A DNA stretch of 64,000 bases from Canna indica. Lineage: Eukaryota; Streptophyta; Magnoliopsida; Zingiberales; Cannaceae. The notes under the pieces were generated by a model. It made no database searches, had not been told where the DNA came from, and saw only the letters and a program-made list of their open reading frames with translations. The DNA is taken from positions 64,481,501-64,545,500 of the forward strand of contig CP136890.1 of assembly GCA_034359265.1 (NCBI GenBank), read 5' to 3'. Both the position numbers and the translations under genes were made by a program. Positions 33,640 through 43,586 of this stretch are shown here, one piece after another; the first letter of the stretch is position 1, and each line of letters begins with the position of its first letter.

Positions 33640-35280
33640 ATGGCGGAGGAGGAAGGGGGTGAAGGAAAGCATGTTAGCGGAACCCTCGTGGTCTGTTAAT
33701 TCCCTGATGTGTTTCCCGAGGAATTGCTAGGGTTGCCGCCCAGTAGGGAGGTCAATTTTTGCATTGATCTGCAGCCCGGAGTGAAACCAATTTCTATTGC
33801 CCCTTACAGGATGGCACCAGCCGAAACCAGAGAGCTAAAGGTGCAATTGCAGGAAATGCTAGACCTGGGGTTCATCTGGCCGAGTGTGTCACCCTGGGGT
33901 GCACCGGTTCTCTTCATGAAGAAGAAGGATGTATCGATGCGCATGTGCATTGATTATAGGCAGCTGAACAAGGTGACTAATAAGAATCGCTACCCACTGC
34001 TGAGGATAGACGATCTATTTGACCAGCTGCAGGGGGTCAATGGTTTTCAAAGATAGATCTGAGGTCCGGATACCATCAGTTGAGAATTCGGGACTGCGAT
34101 GTGCCAAAGATAGCCTTTAGGACTCGCTACGATCACTATGAGTTCCTAGTGATGTCCTTTGGCCTAACAAATGCACCTGATACCTTCATGGACCTATTGA
34201 ATAGAGTATTTAAGGAGTACCTGAACAGCTTTGTGATCATCTTCATTGACGACATTTTGGTTTACTTCAAGAGTGACGAAGAGCACTCTAAGCACCTGAG
34301 AATGGTCTTGAAAACCCTCAGAGAGCACCGCTTGTTTGCCAAATTTTCCAAGTGTGAATTTTGGTTGAAAAGTATAGGGTTCTTGGGCCATGTAGTGTCC
34401 AAGGAAGGAATAAGGGTAGATCCTGCCAAGATTGAAGTGGTTCAGAACTGGAAGCGGCCGACTAGTGTGATCGAGGTCTGCAGTTTTCTTGCGTTGGCCG
34501 GCTATTACCGGAAGTTTATGGAGAATTTCTCTAGAATTGCAGCCCCTCTATCTCGGTTGACCCAAAAGAAGGTCAGATTCGTTTGGGATGACAAATGCGA
34601 GGCGAGCTTTCGAAAGCTCAAGGCATGTTTGACATCTGCACCTGTGTTGGCTGTACCTTCAGGCTCAAGAGGGTTTGTGGTTTTCTGTGATGCCTCTCGG
34701 GTTGGTCTGGGCTGCGTCTTGATGCAGTATGGCAGAGCGATTGCTTATGCGTCTCGCTAGTTGAAAGTTCATGAGAAGAACTATCTGATGCATGACCTAG
34801 CAGTAGTGGCCTTTGCACTGAAGCTTTGGAGGCACTACTTGTACGGGGAAACTTGCGGCAGACATCACAAGAGTCTCCAGTACTTGATTACCCAAAAGGA
34901 GCTGGACCTCAGGCAGAGGAGGTAGCTGGAGCTCCTAAAGGACTATGATTGCACCATTATGTATCATCCGGGGAAAGCAAATGTGGTAGCAGATGTGCTG
35001 AGCAGAAAATCCATGGGCAGTTTGGCCCATTTGGAAGCTAAGCAGAGGCCTCTAGCTCGAGAGTTGGCTTTATGTTTAGATGGGGGTGCAACCTTATCAG
35101 TGTCAGCTTTAGGTGCCCTGGTGGCCCACCTGCGGGTACAGTCCACACTTGTGGACATGCTGCGTGCCGCGCAGGGGGAAGATGTCTTTTGTGCACTGAC
35201 CAAGGACCTGGTACAAAGAGGTGATGCAGAGAACGATTTCAGATTGGACTCAGAAGGTGTACTGAGGTTCAGAGATGGCT
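33640..35280 (+). pseudogene. Chromovirus T reverse transcriptase-RNase H
   Basis: [22 protein letters not shown] (33,712-33,770), [47 protein letters not shown], a one-base break with stops at 34,055-34,080, then [21 protein letters not shown] and the catalytic FIDDILVY at 34,242-34,265. [17 protein letters not shown] follows. RNase [19 protein letters not shown] (34,672-34,730), a stop at 34,758, [15 protein letters not shown] and YHPGKANVVADVLSR at 34,960-35,000. It continues into the integrase linker (VRFRDG-like) and is cut at 35,281 by the deletion. The integrase and chromodomain are absent. Confidence 0.85.
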
Positions 35281-35612
35281 GACATGATGCAGCTGGAGGG
35301 CAGAGGCGGTGCCATATCTCGTAGCGGCGTCCATGAGTCTTAGACTAGTCCTAGTTATGTTGGTTTTATTTCTGCACTGACAGTTGTAAGTGAAAAGAAT
35401 TGTAAAACTTGATATTTGACCATTTGGATTTGGCATTGATGTTTCTTCTTGTTTTGAAAAACTTATACATTGTGACTTTTAAACTTTTTATAAAGTATGT
35501 TAAGTTTCTTTCAGTCGATATATTTTGGTTTCTTGATGTCAGTGTAGACAGTAGGCTAAAGGGCAGGATGTGGGCCCTGGCCGATCACACTACCCTCAGT
35601 CGGGGTGTGACA
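35281..35612 (+). mobile_element. Remnant 3' LTR of T (last 332 bp)
   Basis: Matches 31,384-31,715 of the 5' LTR almost base for base and ends GTGTGACA before the second ACTTC. Confidence 0.9.
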
Positions 35613-35617
35613 ACTTC

Positions 35618-38054
35618 ACTAAAGAATCCATCTTTGGTTGCAAGTTCAAGCCATCATGATGCCATATGCATGAAAATTGGCATCTAGGTATGTTTAGTAT
35701 CACCTCCTTTATATTTCTTGTCATCTTAAAGTTGGAGTATATGATGCTTGTTTATTCGAGTTGATTTTATCCGCTCTTAATATGGTTTTATAAAATGATT
35801 TTATTTTTTGATTTCCCGGTCTCTTCGGAGACTTATGTAGTCTATAACGGGCTCATGCGACCTTGCGGTTCTAAATCGTAGGCTTATTGTGGCCTTTCGG
35901 TTTTCAACCATTTGGAATGGTTGGAGATCATGTTTTCATATTTATTATTTTTGTGATCTCTTAAAATTCGTTTTGGTATCACTTGATTTCATTTAAAACG
36001 AATTTCAAACTATCTAGCAAAGATGCACTTTGATAATGATACTTGATGCTTCTCTTTGCTTTTTGGTTTGGTTAGCTTGCTAAGTAGCTATATTTTCTCT
36101 AAAACATTAGTGTAGCTTGCTTGCAAGTTATAAGTATTTAAGGAAGACTAATAACTAGGAAGAAAAGGGTAAGTTTGTCAAATTATCATGAATAAGGTAT
36201 AACTTCGATTAATTCAAAATCTTAGTATTATACTTCAATATTTAAGCTTAAATTATGTCTCTATACTCATGACTAGAATTGCATGTTAAACCCTTGAATT
36301 CTCATGAATAGGTAGAATTTTAGTACTTAGGGAAATTTCATTGAATGAAACTTGCTCTAGGTTGATACCTATTATTGGAGAACTTTTTTTAAGTCCAAAT
36401 TAGTTAAACATATTTAGAGATCTTATTTTCAAATATTTCATATTTTAAGATATCTTTGATTCATTTTGATATCATGATAATTCCTTTAAAATGAATCTCT
36501 ATTATCTAGCATAGGTTAATTAAGATTTTTAAATAAAACTTTGCAATAAACCTTTGCTATTTAGTATGTTAGCTTGCTAGTTGGTATATGATTTTATTAT
36601 GATGCTAATGAAGCCCACTTGCAAGAGAAAGTGGTAAATTTGGAAGGCTAAATAAAATTGGGAAAGAAAATGAAAATTGTGTAATTTCTCAAGAAATGAG
36701 GTATGAGTTTTATTTTGGCAAAATTTTTGTATAACACCTCTATTTTCTTGATAAAATGATTTCTCTATGCTCATGAATGATTTTGCATGATAATTGATTG
36801 AAATCTCATGAGTAGATAAAATTTTGATATTTAGGCAATTTCATGTCATCTAGATTGAATGAAATGTGCTCTAAGTAGAATTTCATCTTAGAGACTTCAT
36901 TCTAAGTTGAAACTTGATAAACATGTTTGAGCTTACTCATGATCTACTTACATGTGGCTAAAATTGAAAAATCATATGTAAATGAGAAAAATGATAACTA
37001 GCTCACCTTAGGGAACTCAAAACTTGAAAAAGTTTGACCTAAGTTAATAATTTGACTTAGAAATCTCATTTTGAGTCCAAACTTCACAAACATATTTAGA
37101 TTCAGTCATGTTAGATGTCCAAGCGTCTAAGCTAGAGAAAACATGAGTAGATAGCAAATCCATTTTCATGTTTTCATGCTCATTTCGAATGAAACCGTGC
37201 TAAGTTCATATTTTGATCAAACGATATTATTTTCACTTCAAACTTGATATACATACTTTAGATGACCATATCTTTGTATCTGCAAATTCTGAGTGAAATT
37301 TGGAAACGTTTGAAAAAATTCCAAGTATTTACGAAAATGCCACTAAAACTTAACGAATTTTAGAAAAATGCAGTAAAATGATTTTTGGTTGATTCTTAAA
37401 TCTGCATCTTCCTTGGAATATCTAGTTTATGGCATAAAAATTTTCAAAAATCTTGAGTATAAATATGATTTGTTATGAATTTTTGAAATTGAATTTTGAC
37501 ACTTTAAAGTATCGTTCTTTCCAAGTGCTCATTTCTCGATACTTTGGATTTTCGTTGAAATTTTCAAATAAGACCTCATGTATGATGTTAAGTTCAAGTT
37601 TTTGGTATCGCTCTCACTATTTCCCGAGAAAAATCATTTCTAAAATAATTTTTGATATTTTGACCGATACTTGAAAATATTGATACTTGAGCTTATACAT
37701 GATTTTCGGATTTGGACATTAGTTATCACTTTTTGTTATCATGTATGATTTAGTCTCATATCAAATATGTGTTTTTCATCCCTTTGGTTGAGATATTCAT
37801 GTTTCATGAAAAAAAAATTCAGAGTCAACTTTGACTAGATTGACTTTTCTTGCCCTTTTTGAGTGATGTTAAAAGGGGGAGAAAAATATAAGTAAAATGG
37901 AAGAAAATATAGGAAAATCATGCATATAGATAGGGGGAGTTTATTTTCATAGATATGCATGTTGATAGGGGGAGAAATTTCATGTTTGATATCCTTTGTG
38001 CTTTAATAGATATATTTTCTTAAGAATATTTGTCATCATCAAAAAGGGAGAGAT
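35618..38054 (+). other. Long non-coding 3' region of Sirevirus derivative A
   Basis: No coding frame. Contains a conserved block (CCGGTCTCTTCGGAGAC, 'gcgaccttgcggttctaaat', GTAGGCTTATTGTGGCC at about 35,817-35,900) found also in B (reverse, near 47,945-48,030) and partly in C. Long stretches repeat a phrase of the type GAATGAAAC.TGCTAAGTT ... TTCATTTTAAGTCCAAACTTGATAAACATG. The 3' end carries purine boxes (AAAAGGGGGAG 37,871; TAGGGGGAG 37,931 and 37,967; AAAAAGGGAGAGAT at 38,041-38,054), the last one abutting the 3' LTR as the polypurine tract. RT, integrase and RNase H are completely absent between gag and here. Confidence 0.75.
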
Positions 38055-38167
38055 TGTTGGCCTAAGGTTTTCTACCTTGGTCTTAATCCCGATTTTGATG
38101 ACAACAAACATGAAACTAATGTTTCATTGAGAAATATTTCCAGGTTCCATATCGGTTAGCACTCGAT

Positions 38168-39738
38168 TGTTGGGTGAAATGGCACACTAGAGGGGGGGTG
38201 AATAGTATGTTATCTAAAACTTATTGCCTAATTCCGATTTTAATCGTTTCTTAGACTATTTAGGCAAATCGCTATTTATCGACTAGATGCGGAAACAAAA
38301 ATAAGACAATTAAGCACAAACAGAATATCAATGCAAACACAAGAATTTATAGTGGTTCGGCCCCAATGCCTACTCCACTACCTAAGCACCTCGCTTAGGA
38401 TTTCCAAACTTAGTTTATTAGATTAAATCGTTTCCCTTACAAATAGGACTTTGACCCGAAGAGTCTCACTCTCAACCTAAGGCACTTCCACACCCGGAAG
38501 TCTCTGCCTTCTTACCGAGAGCACGTACTCTTCCACCTCAACCTAAGGGACAACTCAACTAATCCTAGTAAACTATGTTTACACAAGTGGTTTTACACCT
38601 TCTTCACCAAGGTAGCCACTTACACACAAGACCTAACACTAGATCTTCTTACAATCTCAAATACAATGAAATAAATCAAAAATACAACAATAAATGGAGC
38701 AATAAATCAAACAATGAAGTACTTAGATCCACAACAAAATTCCTAGCTTCCTCTTGATGCCTTTGATGATGAATCAATGAAATCTCAGGATTGATCAAGG
38801 ATGGCTCAATGAAGTTTAGGAGTGATCAAAAGTTGTTTAAGGAAGTCTAGGTTTGGGTATTTATAACCCTACAACGGATACAGCGCGTCAACGGGCGGAA
38901 AACTAGCTATTTTCGTCGTTCGGTCGCATGTCGGTCAATCGTCGATCAACCGACCGATCGACCGCCTGCGACCTCTACGCCTTCTGTGAATAAATCGTAG
39001 TGATCAGTCAACCAGAGGGTCGACTGCCAAAGTCACGAGATGAGCGATCCGTAATTCGGTCGACCGATCGGTCAACCGATGCACTCGCGATTCTTTTCAT
39101 CCGTAGTTCGGTAAACCAACCGATCGACTGATGCACACACTACCACTTTTTGGCCCACCTCGGTCGACCGACCGATCGATCGAATTGCTTGCTGCCAGTT
39201 TTTGGCAGCATTCGGTCCATCGAACCTAGACTAGACTGGGCAGATTGGTATTTTGCTTGGGTTTTTCTACTCGTTTGGGTTTCGGGTTTCGGGTTTGGTT
39301 TTAGGGTTCTTTGCATCATAAAGAGGATAAACAACATATCTAGACACTCTAAACCTAAATTCTAACTTCTTGAATAGCGCGTCGACCAACGTCCTTCTGA
39401 TTTTCCGATTTCTCTGATTTTTCTGATCGCGGACGTCGTGCGCTAGCCGATATGGAACATGAAAGATTTTCTCAATGAAACATTAGTTCCGTGTTTGTTA
39501 TCATCAAAACCGAGATTAAGACCAAGGTTGAAAACCATAAGCCAACAATCTCCCCCTTTTTGATGATGACAAACATCCTTAAGAAAATATATATATTAAA
39601 GCACAAGGGATATCAACTAAGGGATTTCTCCTCCTATCAACATGCATATCTATGGAAATAAGGGCTAGAAACATTAGTTACATGTTTGTTATCATCAAAA
39701 TCGAGATTAAGACCAAGGTTGAAAACCTTAAGCCAACA
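38168..39738 (-). mobile_element. Reduced Sirevirus element D, minus orientation, TSD TCGAT
   Basis: Flanked by TCGAT on both sides (38,163-38,167; 39,739-39,743). It consists of one complete LTR (38,168-39,547, TGTTGG...CCAACA), about 123 bp of 3' internal DNA with a purine tract (CTCCCCCTTTTTGATGATG at 39,551), and 68 bp from the outer end of the second LTR (39,671-39,738). All coding DNA and most of one LTR are gone. U3 palindromes lie at 38,920-39,230 and the TATA box at 38,858-38,865. Confidence 0.9.
38858..38865 (-). promoter_or_regulatory. TATA box of element D LTR
   Basis: TATTTATA on the plus strand in GGGTATTTATAACCC. Confidence 0.6.
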
Positions 39739-40100
39739 TCGATGTCCTCGATCGGAAATATCAAAAAAATTGGTAAATTGTGCACCGAAGACGTCTTGGA
39801 CAAGTCTAAAGAACACATGGAAAGCTCTCCAAGTTGACGCACTTTGAAGGCCAGAACCCGGAAATGAAGCGCGCAAGAAGAAGGCTAAAAAAATCAAGCT
39901 CAGCCTAGGTTCGGTTAACCGAATAGGGTCAAAAATTGGCAGTAGCCAATTCAATCGACCGAAGTGAGCCCAAAAGAAGCAGATTGCCTTCGGTCGCTCG
40001 ACGGTCGCTCGGTCAGTCGACCGACGATCGATCGGCAAGCGACCGGGCGTCGACAACGGGCAAAAATACGCAAGTTGACAAGCCATTTTGTTTGGGGGGT

Positions 40101-40108
40101 TATAAATA
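40101..40108 (+). promoter_or_regulatory. TATA box, element A 3' LTR
   Basis: TATAAATA in GGGGGGTTATAAATACCCACC, same context as the 5' LTR. Confidence 0.65.
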
Positions 40109-40841
40109 CCCACCCCAAAATCTCTTCTAAGCCTTGAATGATGCTCATAAACCTCAAAGAGTGATCTTTAGCATCCTCCAAGCTCCTCATTGATCAAATC
40201 CTTCAAACCTAGCTCTTGATCCCTCATCTTCAAGTGCTCTTCATTGGAGGGCTCATCAAGGGTGCTAGGCTCAAGAAGAAGAGGAGCTCTTATTGAGATA
40301 AGTCCTCTTTACTCTCTTCTTGTGATTAAAGTGTTTTTATTTTGTTTTGAATTGATTTACTTGAGCTTGTAAGAAGACCTAGTGTTAGGTCTTGTGATTG
40401 AGTGGTATCCTTAGTATAGAAGGTGTAAAACCACTTGTGTAAACTAAGTTAGGAGTATGTCTTAGGAATTGAGGTGGGAAAGCCCACTCGGTAGGAAGGC
40501 GGGATACTTCCAGGTGTGGAAGTGCCTTCGAGGTGAGTGTAGGATCTTTTCGGTATAAAGTCCTCAATTATAAGCTACTCATAAATTAGTGGATTTGGGT
40601 GTGAAATCCTAAGCACGGTGCTAAGGTAGTGGAGTAGGCATTGAGGCCGAACCACTATAAATCCTTGTGTTAGAATTGATATATTGCATGTGTTAATTGC
40701 TTTATCGTTAATCGTTTCTGCATTTAGTCATTCAATCGTGAATTGCCTAAGTAATATAAGAAAAGATTAATATTGAAATTAGGCGACAAATTTAGTTAAC
40801 ACACTATTCACCCCCTCTAATGTGGCCATTTCACCGATAGG

Positions 40842-41508
40842 TAAGGGGCGGCCAATTGCCCAAACTTTAATCCGATAAAATCGTTGCGATCATGATAAAA
40901 CTATCAACGCAATCAACCAATCCGATTCGCGAAAAACCCAATGAAAATGACAAGAATCCCATGACATAGGGGCGGCATGGATGATGAAGAAAAGAGGAAA
41001 AGAAGGCTCATCCACTCACCTATTTTGGAGAAACCAGGAAGGAAGAAGAAGCTAGGGATCTTCCTACGTTGAACACCGGCGATCTTGCAAAATCCGGCAC
41101 CGGAACTCCTCCTCCTCCTCTCGGCAATGCCTCTCTATCCTCCTCCTTGAGCCTCAAGTGGCGTGTGGAAAACCCCTGGCCACACGCCTCAGGTTCTATT
41201 TTATAGTCTCCTGTTTGGTCCAAAAGACCAAAATGCCCCCACATAAATTATCCAATTAAACTAGCCCGTATCTAACCCATTCTAACTCCGATTCGAGTTC
41301 CAATTGAACCGCTAAATTCATCTTGAGACCCTATATCATCCTAGCATGCTAAATCACAGAAATAAAATAAATATATTTTTTTAAATTTTTCATATAAAAA
41401 GTTTACCCGAATTAAATTCCGTGACTCTATGCCAATCAGCGCTAACTTGGGCCCATGGTCCCCTACTAAGGAATAAAATATTATTTTAGGATTTTTGGGT
41501 ATAACATT
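40842..41508 (-). mobile_element. Chromovirus-type LTR fragment, minus orientation
   Basis: Ends GGGTATAACA at 41,508 (complement of TGTTATACCC, an LTR start). Shares GGGGCGGC..., GATGATGAAGA and CACTCACCTA blocks with the LTR at 20,684-23,535. The U5 half is missing. It abuts, without a recognisable duplication, the truncated 5' LTR of element L2. Confidence 0.6.
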
Positions 41509-41771
41509 GAGGTTACGATACGCGTGCGAAGTTCGTTCGGAGAAATACAAAAATCAGCAAAAATGGCTTCGAAAACGAGCGAGTAGAAAATCTAGAGTTA
41601 GGATTATATTTTATGTAATACGACTCTTGGAATCTATCCCAAGCCATTTTGTAATGTTATCCAAGTCAAAACATGGTAATGGAACCCGGAAATGAAGTGC
41701 GCAAGATGGCTGGAAAAAACAACCTCAGCCATGTTCGGTAGACCGGTCGGTCGACCAAACAAGGCCAAAAA

Positions 41772-41940
41772 TTGGCAGTAGCCAATTCGGTCGACTGGTC
41801 GATCGACTGAATGAGGCCAAAAATTGGCAGTAGCCAATTCGGTCAATCGATCGATCAACTAAATGAGGCCGAAAATTGGCAGTAGCCAATTCGATCGATC
41901 GGTCGGTCAACCAAATGTGGCCCGAAAGCGGCAGAACGCC
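41772..41940. repeat. U3 palindromic array with exact 52-bp period
   Basis: TTGGCAGTAGCCAA starts at 41,772, 41,824 and 41,876; a diverged fourth unit, GCGGCAGAACGCC, starts at 41,928. All three steps are exactly 52 bp. Each unit is TTGGC-AGTA-GCCAA followed by a TCGGTCGAC/CGATCGATC block and a GAATGAGGCC word. Both halves are self-complementary, so each unit holds two adjacent inverted repeats. Confidence 0.9.
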
Positions 41941-42052
41941 TTCGATCGCTCTGTGGTCGATCAATCGATCGACCGACGATCGACTGACAAGTGATCGGGC
42001 GTCCCCAACGGGCAAAAAAATGCTCACTAGGTGGAGCTGCCGAGTGAGGGGT

Positions 42053-42060
42053 TATAAATA
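42053..42060 (+). promoter_or_regulatory. TATA box of L2 5' LTR
   Basis: TATAAATA in GAGGGGTTATAAATACCCCTC, itself nearly palindromic. Confidence 0.7.
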
Positions 42061-42707
42061 CCCCTCACCAACCTCCATTAATCCTTCTTAACAAGTCTTA
42101 AAAGCTTTCTAAGTGTGATTTGCTCGTGTTTGCTTCTCTGATCGATGATTCCTCTCAAGTGCTCATCTTCCCACGACTCTGGCTTCAATTGAACCTCACC
42201 ATTTTGTGGAGTTGGAGGCGTTGAAGGCTTGGAAAGGAGCTCTTTGTTGTGGTTTACTCTTTAGCTCATTTTATTGTAATTTAGTTGTTATTTGAACTTG
42301 ATTTTTCATTGTTAGCTTGCTAGGTGTGCTAGGTTAAACAACTTAGGGTTTTCTTTGTAGAATTATGTTTTGCCTAGGTGAATAGGTTTGAGGCATTCTC
42401 AAAGGGTTGAGAAATGAGTCATCGGTTGTAATTAAATGGAAACACATAGTCTATAAAGGATTTGGTTAGAAATCCTTGGTGTGGAGCCAAGGTAGTGGAG
42501 TAGGCGGTTGGTCGAACCACTATAATTATTCGTGTTTGCATTGCTTTGTTTGATTATTGTTAATTGCTATTATTACTCGCTAAGCATCAAAAACTAGTAG
42601 CACGTCGACTTGGTTGCATTCGGAAATAAAATTGAATTTAACGTAGTTTTAACCAAACACTATTCAACCCCCCCCCCCCTCTTCTAGTGTGTTATTTGTT
42701 CAACAAC

Positions 42708-42719
42708 TGGTATCAGAGC
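42708..42719 (+). promoter_or_regulatory. Primer-binding site of L2
   Basis: TGGTATCAGAGC, complementary to initiator tRNA-Met, two bases after the LTR end. Confidence 0.85.
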
Positions 42720-42769
42720 AAGGTCGTATGATTAGATTGAACCATCTACCCTACAATTTAGAATATCTT

Positions 42770-43586
42770 GCGATATGCAACTAGCTTAAGGATCCTCTAC
42801 TCATACTCCACCACTATTTAATGGAAACAACTATGCCTATTGGAAGATACACATGAACAGTTTCCTTCAATCATTAGGCATGGATGTATGGAGGATGATC
42901 CAAGTAGAGTACAAACAACCAACTAAGGATACGGATGAGTGGAGTCCGGAAGAAATTAGACTCTTTAATGCAAATGCCAAGGCCATCAATGAACTATATT
43001 GTGGCCTATCTATAAATAAGTTTAATATGATTTCTACATGTAAGTCGGCCTATGAACTTTGGAGTGTCCTAGAGACCACATATGAAGACACTTCACAAGT
43101 TAAGGAATCTAAGATAAACCTCCTCATGCATGATTATGAAATATTTAAAATGTTATCGCATGAATGAATTGATGTCATGTATGCTAGATTTCAAAATATT
43201 ACAAATGGCTTAGCTAACCTTGGTAAAGACAAAAAAGAAGAGGAGAAGGTAAGGAAGCTCCTTTGTTCCCTTCCGAAAGCTTGGGAGCCAAAAGTGATTG
43301 CAATCATGGAAACAAAGGATTTGTGGACGTTGAAGCTCACCAAGCTCAGTGGGTCTCTCATGACACATGAGACCCATATGAAGCAGTACAAGGAGGAAGA
43401 TGTCCCGAAAGGCAAGACCATTGCCTTAAAAGCGTCACACCGGGTTGAAGAACTCCCGTCATCCGAGAAGGAGATGACGATTTTGAAGAATTGGCGATGA
43501 TGGCAAGGAGGTTAATGAACTTCATGAGGGGCGGTATGAGAAAAGGAAAAGGAGGCTAGACATGCTTCAATTGCTACAAAACCGGG
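42770..43586 (+). pseudogene. Sirevirus L2 gag, N-terminal part
   Basis: Full Copia gag domain: FNGNNYAYWKIHMNSFLQSL, WSPEEIRLFNANAKAINELY, FNMISTCKSAYELWSVLETT, INLLMHDYEIFKM, a stop, MYARFQNITNGLANLGK, EEEKVRKLLCSLPKAWEPKV and THETHMKQYKEED. A basic region follows, and the first zinc knuckle begins CFNCYKTG near 43,562-43,586 and is cut there by element B. One internal stop (43,165) and a frame break near 43,500. Unlike A and B, the second half of the gag domain is present. Confidence 0.8.

Larger units (their letters stand above)
29232..35612 (+). mobile_element. Chromovirus element T, deleted, TSD ACTTC
   Basis: Both outer ends survive: TGTAAGACTCG at 29232 and GGGGTGTGACA at 35612, flanked by ACTTC (29227-29231 and 35613-35617). 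The internal region has gag, protease, RT and RNase H but no integrase, and only the last 332 bp of the 3' LTR remain. The deletion junction lies in GACATG (35281-35286), a word also present at the corresponding place in the 5' LTR (GTCGACATGGTGC), so microhomology-mediated loss is likely. T is inserted just after the gag stop of Sirevirus derivative A. Confidence 0.9.
38055..40839 (+). mobile_element. 3' LTR of Sirevirus derivative A, split by element D
   Basis: TGTTGGCCTAAGG at 38,055 runs to 38,167, is interrupted by D (38,168-39,738) and resumes after the duplicated TCGAT at 39,744. It ends TTTCACCGATA at about 40,839, decayed from the CACCAACA of the 5' LTR. Palindromic array at 39,909-40,045, TATA at 40,101. 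Without D it is about 1.21 kb, matching the 5' LTR. Confidence 0.85.
41509..42705 (+). mobile_element. 5' LTR of Sirevirus L2 (5'-truncated)
   Basis: Starts inside the LTR (TTGAGGTTACGATACG; compare 56,704 in the 3' LTR) and ends TTTGTTCAACA at 42,705, followed by an intact primer-binding site. Contains the clearest palindromic array of the window (41,732-42,000) and a TATA box at 42,053. Pairs with the 3' LTR at 56,616-57,758. Confidence 0.85.

Noticed and set aside
37931..37974. TAGGGGGAG boxes as G-quadruplex or terminator signals
   Set aside because: Their place before the 3' LTR and repetition across related elements fit extra polypurine tracts better; the G-runs are too few for a stable quadruplex.
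41732..42000. GTCGAC/CGATCG array as a satellite or CRISPR-like array
   Set aside because: Units sit only inside LTR U3 regions next to TATA boxes, with self-complementary units and no unique spacers.
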